Source of the DNA: Sphingomonas sp.
Lineage (GTDB): Bacteria > Pseudomonadota > Alphaproteobacteria > Sphingomonadales > Sphingomonadaceae
Length of the DNA: 64,000 nucleotides
Reading direction: 5' to 3'
Assembly (NCBI GenBank): GCA_013816595.1
Contig: JACDEB010000001.1
Span: forward strand, 1-64,000
Shown here: positions 10,974-21,684 of the stretch, one piece after another
Numbering within the stretch: the stretch's first letter is position 1
Layout of the letters: each line of letters opens with the position of its first letter
Notes under the pieces: model-generated
What the model was told of the DNA's origin: nothing
Database searches by the model: none
Seen by the model: only the letters and a program-made list of their open reading frames with translations
Made by a program: the position numbers and the translations under genes

Positions 10974-13214
10974 TTAGCGGTTAAGTCCTTTCAAAGCCAA
11001 GTGCAGCGAGAATGTGCTGCCTTTGCGGAAGGTCCCGATGCGTTCATGGTCGCGGCGCCAGGTCAACCCGATCTCGATACATTCGTCGCTATAAAGGACC
11101 CCGAGACGGTCGCGAACCGGGGCATAGCCGTCGGCAATGGACAGCGGATCTTCCTTGGCGTCGGTGAGGTCGATTACGGTCGATCCGAACACCGACCAGT
11201 AATGCGCGAACAGGATCCGCGCGGCGAGGCGCAATTCTTCCTTGTCGCGCAAATCCTCGATGTTGGCGTTGATGTTCCGGTCGAGCCGCAAATAGCCGAT
11301 CTGGGCATAGGTCTGGTCCGAACCGAAGGTGAGATCGACTTCGTTGCGCCGGACCGCCAGATTATTCTTGTCGAGACGGAAGCGGTGAGTGAGGTCGAGA
11401 AAACGCCCGTAGCGAATTCTGGTCCTTCCGACGACATCTGAAAAGCGGCCCGTAAGTCCTGAACCATCAGGGAAAATCGAGGCCCCGTTGACCAGCCGGT
11501 AGCTTTGCCCGACGGTCGTCGAAATCGACAGATTGGGGCGCTCGAGCGACCAGTCCGCGCCATAAGTGATACGTGACTGGTCTTCCCACCGGTCGTAACC
11601 GGGGAAGCGATTGAGCGCGAACAAATTACTGTCTTCAAGGTCGACCGATCGCGAATCCTCGTTGGGGATGTCGACATTTTCGGTCTTTGGAGTGAGCACG
11701 AATTGAACGCGCGGGGTCAATCGCTGGATGCCGCCCAGCAACGGTCCCGCGACCGGCCATTTCACGTCTGCCGCCAGTGCTGCGATTCCGCGCGCGTGCC
11801 AACCATCCGTTCCGCGATAGCTGGGGATACTCGTGCTCAGCGCATCATTGGTGTGGTAGACGTCGCCGCGGCCGTAAGCGGTCAGCACCAGCTCCTGTCC
11901 CCAGGGCGATAGCCGGCGCATGTCCCAGCGAGCGCTGGCGAAGGCGCGCTGGGTATCCTGCCCCTCGATCCGGGTGATTGCCAGGCTATTGGCCTCGAGC
12001 TCGACGGTTCCGCCGACCAGATTGTCGAGCCGGAAGCGAGCGTCGATTGCCGGCAAGGCGATCGGGATCAGTTTCTGCCGGTCGTCGGCGCGAAGGCCCT
12101 CGAACGCCCAGCCGGCGATGGTGATGTAGGTGTTGGGCGTGATCCGTTCAGCATTGACGAAATTGCGCAGCCGGTCGTCGCCGGTGATGTCGTAACGGCG
12201 GGTGACGGTTTTGTCGCTGGCGATACGGATGGAATCGGTGATGCTCCATTCGGGGCTGAGCTGCCATTTGCCATTGGTCTCGAAATATGCGCGAATGCCC
12301 TTGCTGTTGCTGGCGCTGGTGGCGCCGGTGTCGGGATCCTCGATCGTGCCGTAGGTCAGCAACCCGCCAATCTGGAACGCGCCGACCGAATTCAGCTCGC
12401 GGTACTTGCCTTCGATCGCCGGCAGGACCCCGGTGTAGAGATGCGGCGTCAATGTCAGATCGCGGTTACGCGCGATCTGCCAATGATAAGGCGCTGCAAT
12501 TTCAAACCCCTTGCGCGTCGAATAGCTGAAATCCGGGACCAGCCAGCCGGTTGCTCCGCCCGAACCTTTGGCCAGCGCGAAAATCGGCAGAAGCGGCAAT
12601 TCGATCCCGAACAATTGCAAACGTCCGCCTTCGAATCGGATTCGCTTGGTCGTTGGATCGTCGATCACCTTGGCGGCGGTGATTGCCCAGCTCGGCCGGC
12701 GCGCGCAGCCCGAGGCCCTTGTGACCGGGCAAGGCGAATAAATGGCGTTTTCCAGCGTGGTGACATTGCCGGTTCGGATCGCCCGAGCGGCGGCGATGCG
12801 TCCGCCGCCCTCGACCACGACCAGCAGATTTTCCACCGTTCCGTCGCGCAAGGTGTCGGTCAGGACGACGCTGTCGCTGACGATCTTGTCGCCTTGCGGA
12901 TTGACCAGGACGACATTCCCGCTGGCTCGGACGAGGCCGGTGACCCGGTTCCAGCTGACCTCATCGGCGGCGAGGAAGTTGCCGTCCCGCGCCATCCGCA
13001 CCGCACCGGTGGCGGTGACCAGTTCGGCGTCGCTGTCATAGACGACCTGGTCGGCGCTGAAATCAATCTGGGACTGGTCGGCGTCAGCGGCGGGCGCGGC
13101 TGGCACTGGCGGTTCTTCGCGGGCGAAAGCCGGGCAAGGCACGGCGAGCAGCAGGGGCAGCGCCGTCCACCACGCATATCTTTGTGCCAATGCCTTGTAT
13201 CCCGCTCGCTTCAA
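10974..13214 (-). CDS. lptD: LPS-assembly protein LptD
   Basis: Signal peptide, OstA-like domain (FSADQVVYDSDAELVTATGAVRMARDG), long beta-barrel; conserved neighbourhood. Confidence 0.95.
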   Translation of the reverse strand: MKRAGYKALAQRYAWWTALPLLLAVPCPAFAREEPPVPAAPAADADQSQIDFSADQVVYDSDAELVTATGAVRMARDGNFLAADEVSWNRVTGLVRASGNVVLVNPQGDKIVSDSVVLTDTLRDGTVENLLVVVEGGGRIAAARAIRTGNVTTLENAIYSPCPVTRASGCARRPSWAITAAKVIDDPTTKRIRFEGGRLQLFGIELPLLPIFALAKGSGGATGWLVPDFSYSTRKGFEIAAPYHWQIARNRDLTLTPHLYTGVLPAIEGKYRELNSVGAFQIGGLLTYGTIEDPDTGATSASNSKGIRAYFETNGKWQLSPEWSITDSIRIASDKTVTRRYDITGDDRLRNFVNAERITPNTYITIAGWAFEGLRADDRQKLIPIALPAIDARFRLDNLVGGTVELEANSLAITRIEGQDTQRAFASARWDMRRLSPWGQELVLTAYGRGDVYHTNDALSTSIPSYRGTDGWHARGIAALAADVKWPVAGPLLGGIQRLTPRVQFVLTPKTENVDIPNEDSRSVDLEDSNLFALNRFPGYDRWEDQSRITYGADWSLERPNLSISTTVGQSYRLVNGASIFPDGSGLTGRFSDVVGRTRIRYGRFLDLTHRFRLDKNNLAVRRNEVDLTFGSDQTYAQIGYLRLDRNINANIEDLRDKEELRLAARILFAHYWSVFGSTVIDLTDAKEDPLSIADGYAPVRDRLGVLYSDECIEIGLTWRRDHERIGTFRKGSTFSLHLALKGLNR

Positions 13215-13346
13215 TGCCTGGTTCCGTCATTGCCTATCGCACTGGAATGGCACGCCGACAATTGCCTGCGCGCCCATTTTGCCAAGGCGAGAGTTGAACC
13301 CTAAGGAGCAGTCCGACAACCGTATACTTCCTGAGGAAAGCAGATA

Positions 13347-14816
13347 ATGAAAATCCGTTTCGCCGATCAGCGGCCTGAGGGCGAATTTGCTTTGGTCCTT
13401 CCGGTAGCCGGCAACGACCGCTCAGCGCTTGCCAGCATGGGCACGGCGCAGGCGGCGCTTGGAGCGGCGCTGGACAGTCAGCGCTTCGACGGCGAAGCGG
13501 CCAGCGCCCAGGAAAATTTCGCCGACGATCATGGCACCATGCGGCGAATTCTGGTGGTTGGAACGGGCACGGAATCTGTGACCGGCGAAGTGGCCGAGAA
13601 GCTTGGCGGGACCGCGGCCGCGAAACTCCTCACCTCGGGTGTAAAGACCGCGGTCATCGACGTTTCCGGGCTCGGCCTCGATACCGATGCCGCCGCCAGG
13701 GTCGGTCTTGGGGCAGCGCTTCGGAGCTGGCGCTACGACCGCTATCACACCAAGCTCAAGGACAAGCACAAGCCGAGCCTGACCGAAGTGTTGATCGTCG
13801 GCGCTCCGGCGGGCACGCAAAAGCGTTATGACGAGCGCTGGGCGCCGGTTTACCAAGGCGTCGCGCTGACTCGCGAGCTGGTCACTGAACCGGCCAACAT
13901 CATTTACCCCGAAAGCTTCGTCGAGCGGGTCACGGCCTCGCTCAAGGGCAGCGGGCTTGAAATCGAGGTGCTCGACCGAGCGGCGATGGAGAAACTCGGC
14001 ATGGGCGCGCTCCTGGGGGTCGCTCAAGGTTCGGTCCGCGAAGCTCGGATGATGGTTCTCAAATGGAATGGCGGCGGCGATTCCAGGCCGATTGCGTTCG
14101 TCGGCAAGGGCGTGACCTTCGATACCGGCGGGATTTCGATCAAGCCGGCGCAGGGCATGGAAGCGATGAAGTGGGACATGGGCGGCGCCGGTGCAGTGGT
14201 CGGGGCGATGAAGGCGCTCGCCGGGCGCAAGGCCAAAGCCAATGTCATCGGCATCTGCGGACTGGTTGAGAACATGCCCGGCGGCAACGCTCAGCGCCCC
14301 GGCGATGTCGTTACGACCATGTCCGGGCAGACCGTCGAGGTCATCAATACCGACGCCGAGGGCCGCCTGGTGCTGGCCGACGCGCTGACTTATGTTCAGC
14401 GCAATTTCAAACCCTCGGCGATCATCGACTTCGCGACTCTGACCGGCGCCATCATCATCAGCCTGGGTCATGAATATGCCGGCATTTTCACCAACAATGA
14501 CGAGCTCGCTCAAAAACTGGGCAGCGCCGCAAACGCCTCCGGCGATAAGCTGTGGCGGATGCCGATGGGCGAGCCGTTCGACCGGCTGATTGATTCGCCG
14601 ATCGCCGACATGAAGAACGTCGGCCCGCGCGAAGGTGGGTCGATCACCGCCGCGCAATTCATCAAGCGCTTCGTCGAAAAAGGAACGCCGTGGGCGCATA
14701 TCGACATAGCCGGCAAGGCGTGGGCGGACAAGGCCTCGGCGACCGCTGAGAAAGGCGCCACCGGCTTCGGCGTGCGCCTGATCGACGAATATGTCGCCGA
14801 GGTGTGCGAGCGCTGA
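13347..14816 (+). CDS. pepA: Leucyl aminopeptidase (M17)
   Basis: VGKGVTFDTGGISIKPAQGMEAMKWDMGGA; NTDAEGRLVLADAL. Confidence 0.97.
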   Translation: MKIRFADQRPEGEFALVLPVAGNDRSALASMGTAQAALGAALDSQRFDGEAASAQENFADDHGTMRRILVVGTGTESVTGEVAEKLGGTAAAKLLTSGVKTAVIDVSGLGLDTDAAARVGLGAALRSWRYDRYHTKLKDKHKPSLTEVLIVGAPAGTQKRYDERWAPVYQGVALTRELVTEPANIIYPESFVERVTASLKGSGLEIEVLDRAAMEKLGMGALLGVAQGSVREARMMVLKWNGGGDSRPIAFVGKGVTFDTGGISIKPAQGMEAMKWDMGGAGAVVGAMKALAGRKAKANVIGICGLVENMPGGNAQRPGDVVTTMSGQTVEVINTDAEGRLVLADALTYVQRNFKPSAIIDFATLTGAIIISLGHEYAGIFTNNDELAQKLGSAANASGDKLWRMPMGEPFDRLIDSPIADMKNVGPREGGSITAAQFIKRFVEKGTPWAHIDIAGKAWADKASATAEKGATGFGVRLIDEYVAEVCER

Positions 14817-14828
14817 CAGGCGCCGTCG

Positions 14829-15266
14829 ATGCGAGTCGATTTCTACCAATTGGGGGCAAGTCCGCCCGAAGCGGTGATCGCGACCATCGCGGGCAAGGTA
14901 ACCGCAATCGGCGAACGCCTGCTGGTGGTGGCCGATGACGAGGCCTTCCTCGCCCGGCTCGACCGCTTGTTGTGGAGCCAGGACGAAGGCAGCTTCCTGC
15001 CTCATGCGCTCGCCGGCGGAGTCGAAGACGCGCGCCAGCCGGTACTTCTGTCGACCAGCGAGGACGCACCCAACCTCGCCCGCAACCTGCTCATCGCCGA
15101 CGGTCGCTGGCGCGAGGCTGCGCTGAGTTTCGAGCGCGCCTTTTATCTGTTCGCTGGCGAGGCCACCGAAGGCGCACGGCTGGCGTGGAAATTGCTGTCG
15201 GGCAGGGATGGGGTCGATCGCCGCTATTGGGCGCAGGACGATGGCAAATGGGTCGAAAAAGGCTGA
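14829..15266 (+). CDS. holC: DNA polymerase III chi subunit
   Basis: MRVDFYQLG...LLVVADDEAFLARLDRLLWSQDEGSFLPHALAG. Confidence 0.93.
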   Translation: MRVDFYQLGASPPEAVIATIAGKVTAIGERLLVVADDEAFLARLDRLLWSQDEGSFLPHALAGGVEDARQPVLLSTSEDAPNLARNLLIADGRWREAALSFERAFYLFAGEATEGARLAWKLLSGRDGVDRRYWAQDDGKWVEKG

Positions 15267-15340
15267 GCCTTGCGCGGCTTCGCCAGCCCGGCTAGGGGCG
15301 CCGCCAACCCCTTCACCCCAGAATTTCGATGGAGCTTTCC

Positions 15341-15763
15341 ATGCCGGTCACCCGCACCTTTTCGATCATCAAGCCCGACGCCACCCGCCGCAACCTGACC
15401 GGCGCAGTGACCAAGATGCTCGAGGATGCCGGACTGCGCGTCATCGCGTCCCGGCGTATCCACATGACCAAGGACCAGGCCGAAGGCTTTTACGCGGTCC
15501 ACCGCGAACGGCCGTTCTTCAGCGACCTCGTCGCGTTCATGACTTCGGGCCCGGTGGTGGTTCAGGCGCTCGAGGGCGAAGACGCGGTCAAGCGCAACCG
15601 CGACATCATGGGCGCGACCAACCCCGCCGATGCCGCCGACGGCACCATCCGCAAGACCTTCGCCGAATCGATCGAGGCCAATTCGGTCCACGGTTCTGAC
15701 AGCGACGAAAACGCCAAGATCGAGATCGATTATTTCTTCAAGCCGGAAGAGGTTGTCGGGTAA
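15341..15763 (+). CDS. ndk: Nucleoside diphosphate kinase
   Basis: [17 protein letters not shown]. The active-site region reads [12 protein letters not shown]. Confidence 0.98.
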   Translation: MPVTRTFSIIKPDATRRNLTGAVTKMLEDAGLRVIASRRIHMTKDQAEGFYAVHRERPFFSDLVAFMTSGPVVVQALEGEDAVKRNRDIMGATNPADAADGTIRKTFAESIEANSVHGSDSDENAKIEIDYFFKPEEVVG

Positions 15764-15767
15764 ATCG

Positions 15768-17201
15768 TTACAGCAGCGGACTGAGCATGGCCATGAAATT
15801 GGCCCACAGCCGCTGGCCGACGGTGAACGCCGCGACCTGTTCCGCAGTGACCCGGTCGCTGTCAGCAATATAGCTGTTCTGGCGCTTGCGCATGACCTTG
15901 GCGAAGGCCTCGTCGGCGAACAGGATATTGTTTTCGAAATTGAGTTCGAAGCTGCGCCGGTCGAGGTTGGCTGAACCGATCAGGCCGATGGTGCCGTCGA
16001 CGACCATCGTCTTGGCGTGGAGCAAGCCGCAGTGATATTGGTACAACTCGACCCCGGCGTCGAGCAGGACCGCGAAATAGCTTCGGCTGGTGGCGGCGAC
16101 GATCCTGCTGTCGATATTCTTCGGCAAGACCAGAACGGTTCGAACCCCGCGCCGCGCCGCGGCGGTCAGTGCGAACAGCAGTTGCTCGTCGGGCACGAAA
16201 TAGGGCGTGGTCAGCACCAGCTCGTGCCGCGCCGAGTGGATCGTCTCGTCGAACGTCGTCGGCATGGCGTCGAAGCGCAGGGTCGGGCCGGTGCCGATGA
16301 CCTGGGCGATGATGGTTCCCTTTTTGGCCGGCGCCGGGCCGCTCAGCAGGGCGCTCAGATTTTCGCCCTGCTCGCTCATCCAGTCGGACACGAACAGGAA
16401 TTGGCACTGGCGCGCGACCGGGCCTTCCCACCGGGTCATGATGTCGACCCATGGCGCATAGTGCGGCTTGATCTGGAATTCCGGGTCGGCGGCATTCTGG
16501 CTCCCGGCCCAGGCGATGCGATTGTCGATGATCAGCGACTTGCGGTGATTGCGCAGGTCAACCCGGCCGCGGATCATCGTCCACAGCAAACTCCCGACGG
16601 GCAAAGCGACCCGGACCTCGACACCCGCGTCCTTGAGGTCGCTCCAGTGGCGCGATCGAATCAGGCGGTGCGAACCCAAAGCATCGGCCAAAGCGCGCAC
16701 CTTTACGCCGCGCTGCGCCGCGCGGATGAACGCGTCTTTCACCTTCAGCCCGTTGGTGTCGTCGAGCCAGATATAGAAGCTGGCGTGAACAGTCTGTTTC
16801 GCGGCGTCGGCATCGGCGCACATCTCGTCAATCGCGGCATTGCTGTCGGTGGCAAGGGTCGCCGAATTGCCGCTGGTCGGGTCGAGGCCGTTGATCGTCC
16901 GGGCGAGCGCGAACGGGGCGTCGTGGCGACCGCTGATCAATCGCTTCATGGCCGCTTTGTCGCCAGGCGGGCGGGGCAGGGCTTTGTCAATCTCGATCCC
17001 GAGCCGGCGGCGGCCCATGCTGACCCGCGCCTCGCCGAACAGCAGATACGCGATCATTCCGAGGATCGGCGCCATGACGATGACCATCACCCAGGCGAGC
17101 CGCGCCGCCGGATCGCGATTCGGGCGCAAAATCGCGCGCAGCAGGACCAGCACTTCGGCCGCCAGCAGAAGCAAAGACAAGGCAAGGTTGAATGACCGCA
17201 T
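15768..17201 (-). CDS. cls: Cardiolipin synthase / phospholipase D family
   Basis: Two HKD-type motifs (HRKSLIIDNRIAWAGSQN; HAKTMVVDGTIGLIGSANLDRRS) and N-terminal TM segments. Confidence 0.92.
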   Translation of the reverse strand: MRSFNLALSLLLLAAEVLVLLRAILRPNRDPAARLAWVMVIVMAPILGMIAYLLFGEARVSMGRRRLGIEIDKALPRPPGDKAAMKRLISGRHDAPFALARTINGLDPTSGNSATLATDSNAAIDEMCADADAAKQTVHASFYIWLDDTNGLKVKDAFIRAAQRGVKVRALADALGSHRLIRSRHWSDLKDAGVEVRVALPVGSLLWTMIRGRVDLRNHRKSLIIDNRIAWAGSQNAADPEFQIKPHYAPWVDIMTRWEGPVARQCQFLFVSDWMSEQGENLSALLSGPAPAKKGTIIAQVIGTGPTLRFDAMPTTFDETIHSARHELVLTTPYFVPDEQLLFALTAAARRGVRTVLVLPKNIDSRIVAATSRSYFAVLLDAGVELYQYHCGLLHAKTMVVDGTIGLIGSANLDRRSFELNFENNILFADEAFAKVMRKRQNSYIADSDRVTAEQVAAFTVGQRLWANFMAMLSPLL

Positions 17202-17251
17202 CGCTGGCTAATCCGGCATAAATGCCGCGTCCTGTCCAGTTGGCAGTCGGA

Positions 17252-17764
17252 TCAAGCCCGGCTGAAGCCAGTCAAGCGCAACGACTTGCCGCCGAACAGG
17301 CCGCCGCCATCCCAGCGAAAACGGATCGCATAAGCACGCTTCGAGCGGCGCTCGCTGCCAGCCTCGACGTAGCGCGCGTCGGCTTGCGCCACGATCTGCC
17401 CGTTGCCCTTGCGCTCGGACTTATCGGGAAGAGCGTTTTCAATATCGCTGGCGGACAGCTGGCCGTCGCTGCCAAGATCGACGCTCTTGCCGCCCGGGAA
17501 GGTGAGGATCAGCGATTCGAGTGCGTGCGAATCTTCGACCGGTTCGATGGCGAGGTTGCGCCCGTCATTTTCGACCTTGGCGCGGAGCACAAGCGGGATT
17601 GCACGCGACTTTTCGATGACCTCGGTCGGTCCCGACTTGGTGCCCTGCCAGTTGATCCACAGCCCCAGGGCGGAGATGATCAGCGCAGCAAATGCGACGA
17701 ATTCGCCGAAATTGATCCAGCGGCGGCGGGTTCGCTTTTCAGCGGCGGTTTGGGGTTCGCTCAT
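17252..17764 (-). CDS. Conserved hypothetical single-TM protein
   Basis: [40 protein letters not shown]...; ATG overlaps the purN stop (ATGA). Confidence 0.7.
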   Translation of the reverse strand: MSEPQTAAEKRTRRRWINFGEFVAFAALIISALGLWINWQGTKSGPTEVIEKSRAIPLVLRAKVENDGRNLAIEPVEDSHALESLILTFPGGKSVDLGSDGQLSASDIENALPDKSERKGNGQIVAQADARYVEAGSERRSKRAYAIRFRWDGGGLFGGKSLRLTGFSRA

Positions 17765-18321
17765 GACGACACGAAATCGCCCAAGGCGCGGGGGTAAAGC
17801 AAGTGCTCCGCTGCAAGAATCCGCTGTTCGAGGGTCGCTGGAGCGTCTTCCGGCTCGATCGGCACCTCGGTTTGGGCAAGGATCGCTCCGGCATCGAGCT
17901 CCGCGGTGACCAGATGGACGGTGCAGCCGCTCACCTTGTCCCCGGCGGCAAGCGCCCGGGCGTGTGTGTCGAGCCCGCGGTATCTGGGCAGCAGCGACGG
18001 GTGGATATTGACCATGCGCCCGGCGAATCGCTCGACGAAGGCGGGCGAAAGCATGCGCATGTACCCGGCCAGCGCGATGGTGCCCGCGCCATGCTCGTCG
18101 ATCGCCTTGCCGAGCGCGGCATCGAAGATCTCCCGGTCCACGCTTTTGCTGTCCCATGCCCAGGTCGGAAGACCTTGCGCTCGGGCCCAGTCGAGACCCG
18201 GCGCGTGGGGCTTGTTCGACGCCACCAGGACCACTTCGTAACCCGCGGCCTGCCCGACCAACGCGCGCATGTTGCTGCCGCGACCCGAAATCAGGATCGC
18301 GACCCGGCGCGGATCAGCCAT
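17761..18321 (-). CDS. purN: Phosphoribosylglycinamide formyltransferase
   Basis: [43 protein letters not shown]. Confidence 0.97.
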   Translation of the reverse strand: MADPRRVAILISGRGSNMRALVGQAAGYEVVLVASNKPHAPGLDWARAQGLPTWAWDSKSVDREIFDAALGKAIDEHGAGTIALAGYMRMLSPAFVERFAGRMVNIHPSLLPRYRGLDTHARALAAGDKVSGCTVHLVTAELDAGAILAQTEVPIEPEDAPATLEQRILAAEHLLYPRALGDFVSS

Positions 18322-19405
18322 GATGGGTTTGCGACCAGTCTCCGGTCGAATTCCAGCTTCCGCCGGGGCCGCTGACGGTGCAGCCGCGCGGGCCGGCTTC
18401 GATGATTCCGATGCGGTGGACGATTTCGCCGGCGGCTTCGAGCGCCGCAGCCACGCCGTCGGCATCACTTGAGGCGACAATAACCGCCATCCCGATCCCG
18501 CAATTGAAGGTCCGCGCCATTTCCGCCGGCTCAACCATACCGCCGCTTTGGATCAGCGCGAAAATGGCGGGCAGGGACCACTGCCCGGCGTCGACCATCG
18601 CGTGACAATTTGCGGGCAGCACGCGGGGGATATTTTCGAGCAAGCCGCCCCCGGTGATATGGGCCAGGCCGTTGATCTTCCCTCGCTGGACCAGCGGGAG
18701 CAGGGAGCGGACATAGATTCGAGTCGGGGTCAGCAGTGCCTCGGCGAGCGCGGCGCCGCCAGTCTCCTCGAACGATTGGTCGAGCGACCAGCCCTTGCGC
18801 TCGATGATCCGGCGGACGAGCGAGAAACCGTTGCTTTGAACGCCCGAGCTGGCGAGGCCGAGGATCACGTCGCCAGGTGCGATTCGCGCGCCGGTCAGGA
18901 CTTGGTGGCGGTTGACCGCTCCGACGCAAAACCCCGCGAGGTCGTAGTCTTCATCGGCATACATGCCGGGCATTTCTGCAGTTTCACCGCCGATCAACGC
19001 GCAGCCCGCCAACCGGCATCCGCTGGCGATCGATTCGACAACTTTGGCCGCAACTTCGGGCTCGAGTTTCCCGCAGGCGTAATAATCGAGGAAGAACAAA
19101 GGTTCGGCGCCCTGGACGATGAGATCGTTGGCGCACATCGCAACCAGATCGACGCCGACGCCCGAATGGCGGCCGCTGTCGATCGCCAGCTTGAGCTTGG
19201 TCCCGACACCGTCATTCGCAGCGACCAGCAAGGGGTCGGAATAGCCCGCCGCCTTGAGGTCGAAGAAGCCGCCGAATCCGCCCAAAGCGACATCGGCGCC
19301 GGGCCGCGCGGTCGATTTGGCAGCCGGTCCGATCGCCTTGACGAGGGCATTGCCAGCGTCGATCGACACCCCGGCTTCGGCATAGGTCAGTGGCTTATCG
19401 CTCAT
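18314..19405 (-). CDS. purM: Phosphoribosylformylglycinamidine cyclo-ligase
   Basis: [35 protein letters not shown]. Confidence 0.98.
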   Translation of the reverse strand: MSDKPLTYAEAGVSIDAGNALVKAIGPAAKSTARPGADVALGGFGGFFDLKAAGYSDPLLVAANDGVGTKLKLAIDSGRHSGVGVDLVAMCANDLIVQGAEPLFFLDYYACGKLEPEVAAKVVESIASGCRLAGCALIGGETAEMPGMYADEDYDLAGFCVGAVNRHQVLTGARIAPGDVILGLASSGVQSNGFSLVRRIIERKGWSLDQSFEETGGAALAEALLTPTRIYVRSLLPLVQRGKINGLAHITGGGLLENIPRVLPANCHAMVDAGQWSLPAIFALIQSGGMVEPAEMARTFNCGIGMAVIVASSDADGVAAALEAAGEIVHRIGIIEAGPRGCTVSGPGGSWNSTGDWSQTHHG

Positions 19406-19469
19406 GATTGGCCGGGCGATAGAGACAAGCCGCTTGGATTTCCACGCCGTTGTCGCCAAAAGCGGCGCG

Positions 19470-20774
19470 ATGCTCCGTCGATCAATCCTCCTGCCCGTCA
19501 TGCTCATCCTCGCGGTGGCCGGGATTTCCGTTGCAGTTTATGCGCAATTGGAGAGTGGAAATCGCGGAATCCTGCCGATCGATAGCTCGGGCTTGCTCGA
19601 GGTCGGCGGGATCCATGTCGATGTCGAGGCCAAGGATTCGGTCGCCGCGCGCTATGCCGGCTGGCGCATCGCCCAGCGCGAAGGCTTCCGCAAATTATAC
19701 GCCGAGGTTCACAAGGTCCCGCTGAACAAGGCGCCGAGCCTGTCCGATTCGACGCTCGACCAGATCGTCAGCTCGATCAGTGTCGAGCGCGAGGAAATCG
19801 GCCCCAACCGCTACATCGCCGATCTCGGCATCATGTTCGACCGCGCCCGCGCCGCGGAATATCTCGGTGTTGCCGGCGGCAAGATCCAGCGTTCGGTGCC
19901 GATGCTTCTGATTCCCGTGACCATAACCGGCGGCACCGCGACCAGTGTCGAGCTGCGCAATGCGTGGCAGCGGGCCTGGGCGCAGTATCGAACGTCCGAC
20001 AGCGCGATCGACTATGTCCGGATCAGCGGGCTCGGAGTCGACCCGATCCTGGTCAACGCCGCCCAGCTGACCCGTCCCGGCCGCGGCTGGTGGCGCAATA
20101 TCGTCGACCTTTACGGTGCGGCCGACATTCTGGTCGCCGAGGTCCAGCTCGAGCGGCTTTATCCCGGAGGCCCGGCGCGCGCTCGATTCATTGCCCGCCA
20201 CGGACCCGACAATCAGATCGTCGGCGGCTTTACCCTCACCGCCAAGGACAGCGAATCGCTCCCGGCGATGATGGCCCTGGGGGTCAAGCGCATGGACCAA
20301 TTGTTCACTACCGCGCTGGCCGCTGGTCAGCTGCAACGTGACTCGTCGCTCAATCTGCCGCCGCCGCCGGTCGAGATTCTGCCCGAAGTCGAAGCCCCCA
20401 AAGCTGTGGCCACGGCAACCAACGCCTTCCAGGTCCAGGTCAGCGGCCGCGACGTCAGCGCCTATAATTTTGCAATGGCGCATTTGCGCACCCTGGCGGG
20501 AGTCGAATCGGCAAGCCCGCAGCAAATCAATGCCGGCGGCACCAGCTATGTCCTGGTCAGTTATGCCGGCGACCTCAACGCGCTCGCCAATGCCCTGCGC
20601 GCACGCGGCTGGGTGGTCGAAGCCGCAGGCTCGGTGGTTCGGATCAAGCCGAGCTCCGACAAACCGCCTCCAATCCCGGTGCCGCCGCCAGCAGCGCCGC
20701 CGCCGGCCCAGCCGGCGAAGCCCGCCGCAACGCCGCCAGCGACGCCGCAGCCGCCATCGGGTCAGCCGGGATGA
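19470..20774 (+). CDS. DUF2066 domain-containing secreted protein with Pro/Ala-rich tail
   Basis: Signal/TM N-terminus; located directly upstream of hda as commonly seen in sphingomonads; C-terminus [16 protein letters not shown]... Confidence 0.75.
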   Translation: MLRRSILLPVMLILAVAGISVAVYAQLESGNRGILPIDSSGLLEVGGIHVDVEAKDSVAARYAGWRIAQREGFRKLYAEVHKVPLNKAPSLSDSTLDQIVSSISVEREEIGPNRYIADLGIMFDRARAAEYLGVAGGKIQRSVPMLLIPVTITGGTATSVELRNAWQRAWAQYRTSDSAIDYVRISGLGVDPILVNAAQLTRPGRGWWRNIVDLYGAADILVAEVQLERLYPGGPARARFIARHGPDNQIVGGFTLTAKDSESLPAMMALGVKRMDQLFTTALAAGQLQRDSSLNLPPPPVEILPEVEAPKAVATATNAFQVQVSGRDVSAYNFAMAHLRTLAGVESASPQQINAGGTSYVLVSYAGDLNALANALRARGWVVEAAGSVVRIKPSSDKPPPIPVPPPAAPPPAQPAKPAATPPATPQPPSGQPG

Positions 20775-21397
20775 AGCCGCGCCTCGACCAGATCGCGCTT
20801 CCGCTCGACTGGCCGCAAACCGAGGGCGACGCCCGGTTCATCGTTTCCGAATCCAACCGCGCGGCATTCGACCATTTCCGCCAATGGAGCCTGTGGCCGG
20901 TCAAGGCCGCAATCCTGACTGGACCGCGGCGATCGGGGCGAACGTTGCTCGCCCGAAGCTTCGTCGAGCGGGTCGGCGGGCGCTTATTCGACGACGCCGA
21001 ACAGCGCGACGAGGAGGAGCTGTTCCATGCCTGGAACCAGGCGCAGGATTCGGGCCGCCCGCTGGTGATGATTGCGGATGCCGTACCGCCGGCCTGGGCG
21101 CCGGCTTTGCCCGACCTCAAGACCCGGCTCGCAGTTACTCCGGTGGCGACCATCGCGCTGCCCGACGATGCCTTGTTCGGGGCTTTGATCCAGCTTCATT
21201 TCGCCGATCGCGGGTTGCACATCCCGGGCGATGCATTGCGCTTCATGGCGCAGCGGCTGCATCGCGATTATTTCACCGCCGAGCGCGCGGTCGAAGCAGT
21301 CGACCGCTTCGCCATCGCCGAGCGCGCGCGGCTGTCGCTGCCGACCGTCCGGCGAGCGCTTGGCGAAGCGAAATTGATCGGTAGCGAAGCGGCCTAG
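20771..21397 (+). CDS. hdaA: DnaA-homologous regulatory ATPase (Hda/HdaA)
   Basis: [39 protein letters not shown]-binding GPRRSGRTLLA; short DnaA-like domain without DnaA domain IV. Confidence 0.85.
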   Translation: MKPRLDQIALPLDWPQTEGDARFIVSESNRAAFDHFRQWSLWPVKAAILTGPRRSGRTLLARSFVERVGGRLFDDAEQRDEEELFHAWNQAQDSGRPLVMIADAVPPAWAPALPDLKTRLAVTPVATIALPDDALFGALIQLHFADRGLHIPGDALRFMAQRLHRDYFTAERAVEAVDRFAIAERARLSLPTVRRALGEAKLIGSEAA

Positions 21398-21684
21398 CCG
21401 CAAAGGACGCTGTGTATGCGGTTTTGCTCGTCGAGAGTCACGGTCAGCCGGTCGGCGCTAAATTCCATCGTCACCATCTGGCCGTGAGCGACCCAGCGCA
21501 GAATGTGGGCGCCCGATTCGGCGATCAGTTTCGCGCCGAGTTCGGTGGTTGCGACTTCGCCGATGTGGAGCGCGAGGCCGGTGTCGCGGCACATTGAAAC
21601 GCTGGAGTCGGGCGCCGCCGGTGGCGCCATTGCGGACGCACAGCCAGCGAGCGGTGCAACCAGCAGCAGCGCCTCCCTACGCAT
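21394..21684 (-). CDS. I78 family peptidase inhibitor-like lipoprotein
   Basis: Lipobox-like PLAGCAS; C-terminal RLTVTLDEQNRIHSVLCG resembles the I78 core. Confidence 0.7.
   Translation of the reverse strand: MRREALLLVAPLAGCASAMAPPAAPDSSVSMCRDTGLALHIGEVATTELGAKLIAESGAHILRWVAHGQMVTMEFSADRLTVTLDEQNRIHSVLCG

Noticed and set aside
13422-15005. 527-aa ORF antisense to pepA
   Set aside because: Shadow ORF; pepA motifs are clear on the plus strand.
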